Shown piece by piece: positions 5,616 to 8,866 of a DNA stretch of 8,866 bases (position 1 is the first letter of the stretch; the number at the start of each line of letters is the position of its first letter). The notes beneath the pieces are model-generated. The model was given only the letters and a program-made list of their open reading frames with translations. It was not told the DNA's origin and searched no databases. The stretch lies in NCBI GenBank assembly GCA_946494345.1, contig CAMMBX010000039.1:1-8866 (forward strand), given 5' to 3'. The position numbers were made by a program, and so were the translations under genes. Origin of the DNA: an uncultured Mycoplasmatota bacterium (lineage in GTDB: Bacteria; Bacillota_I; Bacilli_A; RF39; UBA660).

Positions 5616-7667
5616 TAAGAAATTAGGCCATAATATAACATCAAGATTAGCATCATTTTCAATATTAGCAAGTACTTTGTCAATAATAATTTGTTTATGA
5701 ACACAAAAAGTACTATTACCCATCTCTAGTTTCTTTGCCATTTCTATTTGAGGCTGATAAATAAGATTATTATTTTTAACTAAACAAAACTCTTTTAAAA
5801 GCATTATTTCCTTATTAGTAAAAGTAATAGCATCACTTTTATTCTTAGTTTTTAAATCTAGATTAGGATATATAACCATTGCATCTTCTCTAAGCCTTTT
5901 ATTTTCTCTTAATTTGCTAAATAATCTAAATTTAAAACGAGAAAATGTTGCAGGAGTAGAGAAGCCTAATCTTTTAGTTATCTCTGCTCTAGATAAATTT
6001 TCATCATCATGTTCATTTAAGAATTTAAGATAGTTTATCTCACTTTCCGTCAGAATATTATAAAATGTCTCTTTTTCTAAATTAAGAGAAGGATATATTA
6101 TTAAAGCTTTCTCTCTAAGTTCTTTTTTATTTGCTAATTTATTATATAATTTATTTTTAAAATATTTAAAACTTTTAACATTCTCAAATTCTAACTCTTT
6201 CGCTATTTCTTTATCATTTAAAGAATTTTCATTTAATAAAGTAAGAAGTTTAATATCTTTTTCCGTTAAAGTATCATTATATTTTTCATTAGCTAAATTA
6301 AGTTCAGGATAAATCTTTAAAGCCTCTTCTAATAAATCTTTATTCCTATCTAATTTCCTAAATAAATCTCTTTTAGCAACACAATAACTACTATTAGTAG
6401 CATATCCTAATAAAATAGCCATTTCACTATTAGATTTAGGATTATCATGATACTTATTTAATAAAGTAAGTAAAGCTATATTCTTTTCTGTTAAACTAGC
6501 TTTATTATATTTTTTTGAAAAATTAACTCCAGGATATAACTTTAAAACTAATTCCTTTAATACTGGGCTTTTTCTTATTTTCTCAAACAGATCATTTTTA
6601 TAACTATTATAAGAAGCTCTATTTTTATAATCAAGCTCTTTTGCCATTTCTCTACTAGATTTAGGATTATCATGATACCTATATAATAGTTTAAGCATTT
6701 CTAATTCTTTATCACTTAGTTTAATAAATAAAGCAATTGAAGGTGCTATATTTCTAGCTTTTATTCTTAACTCTCTATTCTTTTTAAGTCTATTAAGTAA
6801 TAGATTTTTATCTTTATTATAATCATCGATATTATCATAATCAGTTAGATTCTCTATCTCTTCTAAAGTTAAATCTTCATATTTAGATCTTTCTAAAGAA
6901 GTTAATATTTTCACATCTTTTTTAGATAATTTATTAGTTATTATATGAGAATTAATATAAGAAAGTAAATTCTCTTTTGATGAAAATAAGTGATTTATAA
7001 GGTCCTTTTTATCAGGATAATATTCTAAAATTATTCTTAGATTATCATCTTCTTCTAAAAGAAAGAAAACATTCATTAGATCACCTTTTATTTCAAATGG
7101 TAATTTATCATACTTTCTAGCTAGTTCGTTAATAGACATAACTTTATCATTAACATCTTTAACTAAATAGCCCACTAGTTTTATTTGGTAATTACTAAGA
7201 CTTTTATTTTTAATTCTTTTTTTATGAAAATACTGTTTTCTTTGTTCTATAGCATCTTTATAATTAGGGAAAAACCTTTCAATTTCTTTATCATTTTTCG
7301 AAGAAAAGTTATCAATAACTCGGTCAATATCATTAATAGGATAATTAGTAGCATTACTAATTTCTAATCTTGAAAGAAATCTTTCATTTTGCTTAGTAAA
7401 ATAAAGATAAAGTACTTTATATTCGTTTTTATCAATAATACTTGTATTAGTAACTTTTTTTATTATTCTTTTAAGATAGAATACAAAAGGTATATTAGTA
7501 TTATCTTCATAAGTATTAACTGCTTCCCAAAGAATATTATCGACTAACTCATCAGTTATGTCTATTTCTAATTTATTTAATTCTTCTTTTATTTTACCTT
7601 TAAAGAAATTAATTCTATTTATATTTTTATCTTTCAATTCTTTAACTATCTCTAAATCTTTTTGCAT
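5265..7667 (-). CDS. Tandem helix-turn-helix repeat protein with sigma-70 region 4-like C-terminus (unrecognised family)
   Basis: I do not recognise this 800-residue, Lys/Glu/Asn-rich protein. It has no signal peptide or membrane segment. Residues 316-614 form four clear modules of 72-77 residues (starting at 316, 391, 466 and 538). Each reads LTxxEIxLLxLL, a short loop, an HTH-like S..E.AK.LGY..xxSY...K..LF.KL, then L.E.AL.IYP.LNL. Weaker versions start near 76, 156, 246 and 615. The C-terminal domain (about 700-790) resembles sigma-70 region 4, with SSSEVASLFNISEEEVINLT as helix, turn and recognition helix. Residues 48-71 faintly resemble sigma region 2. The inferred role is a DNA-binding, perhaps RNA-polymerase-associated, regulator. 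The start is ATG 7667, preceded by AAGGG (7682-7678). A complete paralogue end lies directly upstream on the same strand. Other helical-repeat functions cannot be excluded. Confidence 0.75.
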   Translation of the reverse strand: MQKDLEIVKELKDKNINRINFFKGKIKEELNKLEIDITDELVDNILWEAVNTYEDNTNIPFVFYLKRIIKKVTNTSIIDKNEYKVLYLYFTKQNERFLSRLEISNATNYPINDIDRVIDNFSSKNDKEIERFFPNYKDAIEQRKQYFHKKRIKNKSLSNYQIKLVGYLVKDVNDKVMSINELARKYDKLPFEIKGDLMNVFFLLEEDDNLRIILEYYPDKKDLINHLFSSKENLLSYINSHIITNKLSKKDVKILTSLERSKYEDLTLEEIENLTDYDNIDDYNKDKNLLLNRLKKNRELRIKARNIAPSIALFIKLSDKELEMLKLLYRYHDNPKSSREMAKELDYKNRASYNSYKNDLFEKIRKSPVLKELVLKLYPGVNFSKKYNKASLTEKNIALLTLLNKYHDNPKSNSEMAILLGYATNSSYCVAKRDLFRKLDRNKDLLEEALKIYPELNLANEKYNDTLTEKDIKLLTLLNENSLNDKEIAKELEFENVKSFKYFKNKLYNKLANKKELREKALIIYPSLNLEKETFYNILTESEINYLKFLNEHDDENLSRAEITKRLGFSTPATFSRFKFRLFSKLRENKRLREDAMVIYPNLDLKTKNKSDAITFTNKEIMLLKEFCLVKNNNLIYQPQIEMAKKLEMGNSTFCVHKQIIIDKVLANIENDANLDVILWPNFLEQFIARDNFKNSKSIVLSKEELDNIKRNDTKRNIINGIKTLEQSIFKDYVSNCSYQEKCILALRLGYFNKRFFSSSEVASLFNISEEEVINLTKDCLIKSKYSYLEEKRRPRKIKS
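5826..6722 (-). repeat. Array of four intragenic HTH-like modules (about 75 codons each)
   Basis: Modules are at 6498-6722, 6273-6497, 6057-6272 and 5826-6056 (N to C along the protein). The first two still share 23 identical bases (6656-6678 and 6431-6453, exactly 225 bases = 75 codons apart) that encode the loop YHDNPKS. This shows unit duplication at DNA level. Diverged modules flank the array on both sides. Confidence 0.8.
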
Positions 7668-7694
7668 ATAATATCATCCCTTCTAGCAGAGTAT

Positions 7695-7703
7695 ATTATA
7701 ACA
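7695..7703 (-). promoter_or_regulatory. Extended -10 promoter of the 800-aa gene
   Basis: The minus strand reads TGTTATAAT across 7703-7695, a TGn extended -10 with perfect TATAAT. The -35 position holds only a poor match (TTTTAA), which is tolerable with an extended -10. The predicted start, near 7688, gives a leader of about 20 bases carrying AAGGG. Placement between the upstream terminator and the gene suggests expression separate from the paralogue. Confidence 0.6.
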
Positions 7704-7721
7704 AATCAAAACCATTTTTAA

Positions 7722-7751
7722 AAGATCTAAGATTTTATTTTCCTAGATCTT
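7722..7751 (-). terminator. Terminator hairpin of the upstream paralogue, overlapping its stop codon
   Basis: AAGATCTA (7722-7729) pairs with TAGATCTT (7744-7751). On the minus strand the stem extends by G-U, G-C and A-T pairs to 11 bp around an 8-base loop, and is followed by TTTTAAAAA. The stop codon is 7727-7729. It is homologous to the hairpin at 5260-5289, with one compensated base-pair change. The T-run on the minus strand is short, so some readthrough is possible. Confidence 0.7.
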
Positions 7752-8077
7752 CTTTTTCCTTCTAGATAATTATTTTTAGACTTAATTAAACAGTCTTTAG
7801 TTAAACTAATAACATATTCTTCACTAATATTAAAAAGCTCTGCAACTTCACTACTAGAGAAGAAACGTTTATTAAAGTATCCAAGTGTTAAAGCTAAAAT
7901 GCACTGGTCCCTTTCATTACAATCTATAACATAATCTTTAAAAATAGATTCTTTTAAGTTCTCAATACCTTTAATTATATTATCTTTAGTATGACTTTCT
8001 TTAATATGTTCTAATTCTCTTTCATTTAAGATAATACTTTTAGATTCTTTAAAATTATCTCTAGCAATAAATTGTTC
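7722..8077 (-). repeat. Paralogous direct repeat, copy B
   Basis: This is the counterpart of 5260-5615 at a constant 2462-base offset. The encoded last 120 residues are identical at about 86 positions by my count, and strongest in the region 4-like HTH. Confidence 0.9.
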
Positions 8078-8866
8078 AGAAAAGTCAGTCCAAAAGATAC
8101 CATCTAAATCAACATCTTGTTCTAAGTTATCAACCACTTTATTAATTGCCTTATTTTTATAAATATTTAAAGTAGATTCTTTAATCTTTAATTTTAAAGC
8201 AATCATATTATCGCTTTGATATATAAGATTATTATTTTTAACTAAACAGTATTCTTTTAAATATTTTATATCTCGATTGTTAAAACTTATAAAACAAGAT
8301 TCTTTTTGTAAATTAAGATTAGGAAATAATTGTAATACCTGTTTTTTTAAATTATCATCTTTATTTATTCTACTCAACAAGTTATTTTTCATATCAATAT
8401 AAGTATTTCTACTCTCAAAACCTAATAGTTCCATAATTTCCTTAGTATAATTATTTACAACTCCATGTTCTTCTAATATAGTTAATAATTTAATTTCTAA
8501 AATAGATAATGGTATATCTTCTTTATTTTTATCTTTTTTTGGAGTTTCAGTATTATAAGAAGTCTTAGTTTCTAAATCAAGAGTAGGGTATATTTTTCTT
8601 GCTTCCTTTAAAGCATTTTCATTATTTTTTAATTTTTTTATTAAACATGATTTAAAATGGCTATAAGAACTTGGATTATCATAACCTAATTTTTTTGCTA
8701 TTTCCATATTAGATAGCTTATTATCTTCATTATCTCTTAATACTTCTAAAAGGCTTATTTCTTTTCTAGTCAATATATTTTTCTTAATTACAAGTACCTC
8801 TAAATCAAAATTAGGATATATTCTTCTTGCTTCTTCTAAGGCCTTTATATTATTTGTAAGTTTTTT
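7727..8866 (-). CDS. Second tandem HTH-repeat protein, paralogue of the downstream 800-aa protein (5' end outside window)
   Basis: The frame is open from the TAG at 7727-7729 to the right edge, giving 379 visible residues, so the gene starts beyond the window. A TTG at 8773 could be mistaken for a start, but the 31 residues upstream of it (including EEARRIYPNFDLE) match the end of a repeat module, so translation clearly continues. Visible in order are the end of one module, a complete module (LTRKEISLLEVL to ARKIYPTLDLE), a second with a charged insertion before it (SILEIKLLTILEE to LFPNLNLQ), a more diverged third, and the conserved C-terminal sigma region 4-like domain (LGYFNKRFFSSSEVAELFNI). 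The last 120 residues are about 72% identical to the neighbour, while the modules differ much more. The function is unknown; DNA binding is inferred from the HTH pattern. Confidence 0.78.
   Translation of the reverse strand, partial: KKLTNNIKALEEARRIYPNFDLEVLVIKKNILTRKEISLLEVLRDNEDNKLSNMEIAKKLGYDNPSSYSHFKSCLIKKLKNNENALKEARKIYPTLDLETKTSYNTETPKKDKNKEDIPLSILEIKLLTILEEHGVVNNYTKEIMELLGFESRNTYIDMKNNLLSRINKDDNLKKQVLQLFPNLNLQKESCFISFNNRDIKYLKEYCLVKNNNLIYQSDNMIALKLKIKESTLNIYKNKAINKVVDNLEQDVDLDGIFWTDFSEQFIARDNFKESKSIILNERELEHIKESHTKDNIIKGIENLKESIFKDYVIDCNERDQCILALTLGYFNKRFFSSSEVAELFNISEEYVISLTKDCLIKSKNNYLEGKRRSRKIKS

Noticed and set aside
7185..7367. Plus-strand 60-codon open frame inside the 800-aa gene.
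   Set aside because: It is antisense to coding sequence, Phe/Ile-rich only because the sense strand is Lys/Asn-rich, and has no convincing start signals.
8771..8773. TTG as the start of the right-hand paralogue.
   Set aside because: The frame continues upstream to the window edge and the upstream residues complete a repeat module.
5265..8866. Prophage or insertion sequence carrying the two paralogues.
   Set aside because: No transposase, integrase, terminal inverted repeats or target duplication is seen, and base composition looks like that of the neighbours. Only the sigma-like repeats are notable.

Overview
The window is a very AT-rich stretch of a low-GC Gram-positive bacterium (Bacillota/Mollicutes-like, probably an uncultured gut Bacilli lineage). 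This rests on the AT-rich codon use, strong AGGAGG-type ribosome binding sites, a consensus sigma-A promoter, and the conserved order rimP-nusA-ylxR(rnpM)-infB. TGG encodes Trp and TGA ends rnpM, so the standard bacterial code (table 11) is used, not the Mycoplasma code. The lineage is an inference; no rRNA is present.

Left end (1-532): the 3' end of a gene for an Rpn-type (PD-(D/E)XK, recombination-promoting nuclease) protein, followed by a second, free-standing copy of only its C-terminal domain. The tails are nearly identical but differ in the number of four-residue GRKE repeats (2 versus 3). The second copy has a strong Shine-Dalgarno embedded in its coding sequence, before an in-frame ATG. 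This fits the published RpnL/RpnS arrangement, in which the separately translated C-terminal domain inhibits the toxic full-length nuclease.

543-1388: a bidirectional terminator, a CPBP (CAAX/Abi-type) membrane protease on the minus strand, and a divergent intergenic region. There the protease promoter and the perfect rimP-operon promoter overlap in their -35 boxes. The rimP leader holds a strong hairpin, a candidate NusA-dependent attenuator.

1389-5259: the operon rimP-nusA-rnpM-infB, with RimP reduced to its N-terminal domain, a charged insertion in NusA, and no ylxQ or rbfA. It closes with a terminator that lies in the 3' coding end of the convergent gene.

5265-8866: two tandem paralogues on the minus strand (800 aa complete, and at least 379 aa running off the right edge). 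Each has a run of roughly 70-75-residue helix-turn-helix-like modules and a strongly conserved C-terminal domain resembling sigma-70 region 4. The complete protein also has a faint sigma region 2-like segment near its N-terminus. I do not recognise the family. I infer sigma-factor-derived proteins with an amplified region 4, and this is the best candidate here for an undescribed system. Both genes end in a homologous hairpin formed partly by coding sequence, with one compensated base-pair change between the two copies.
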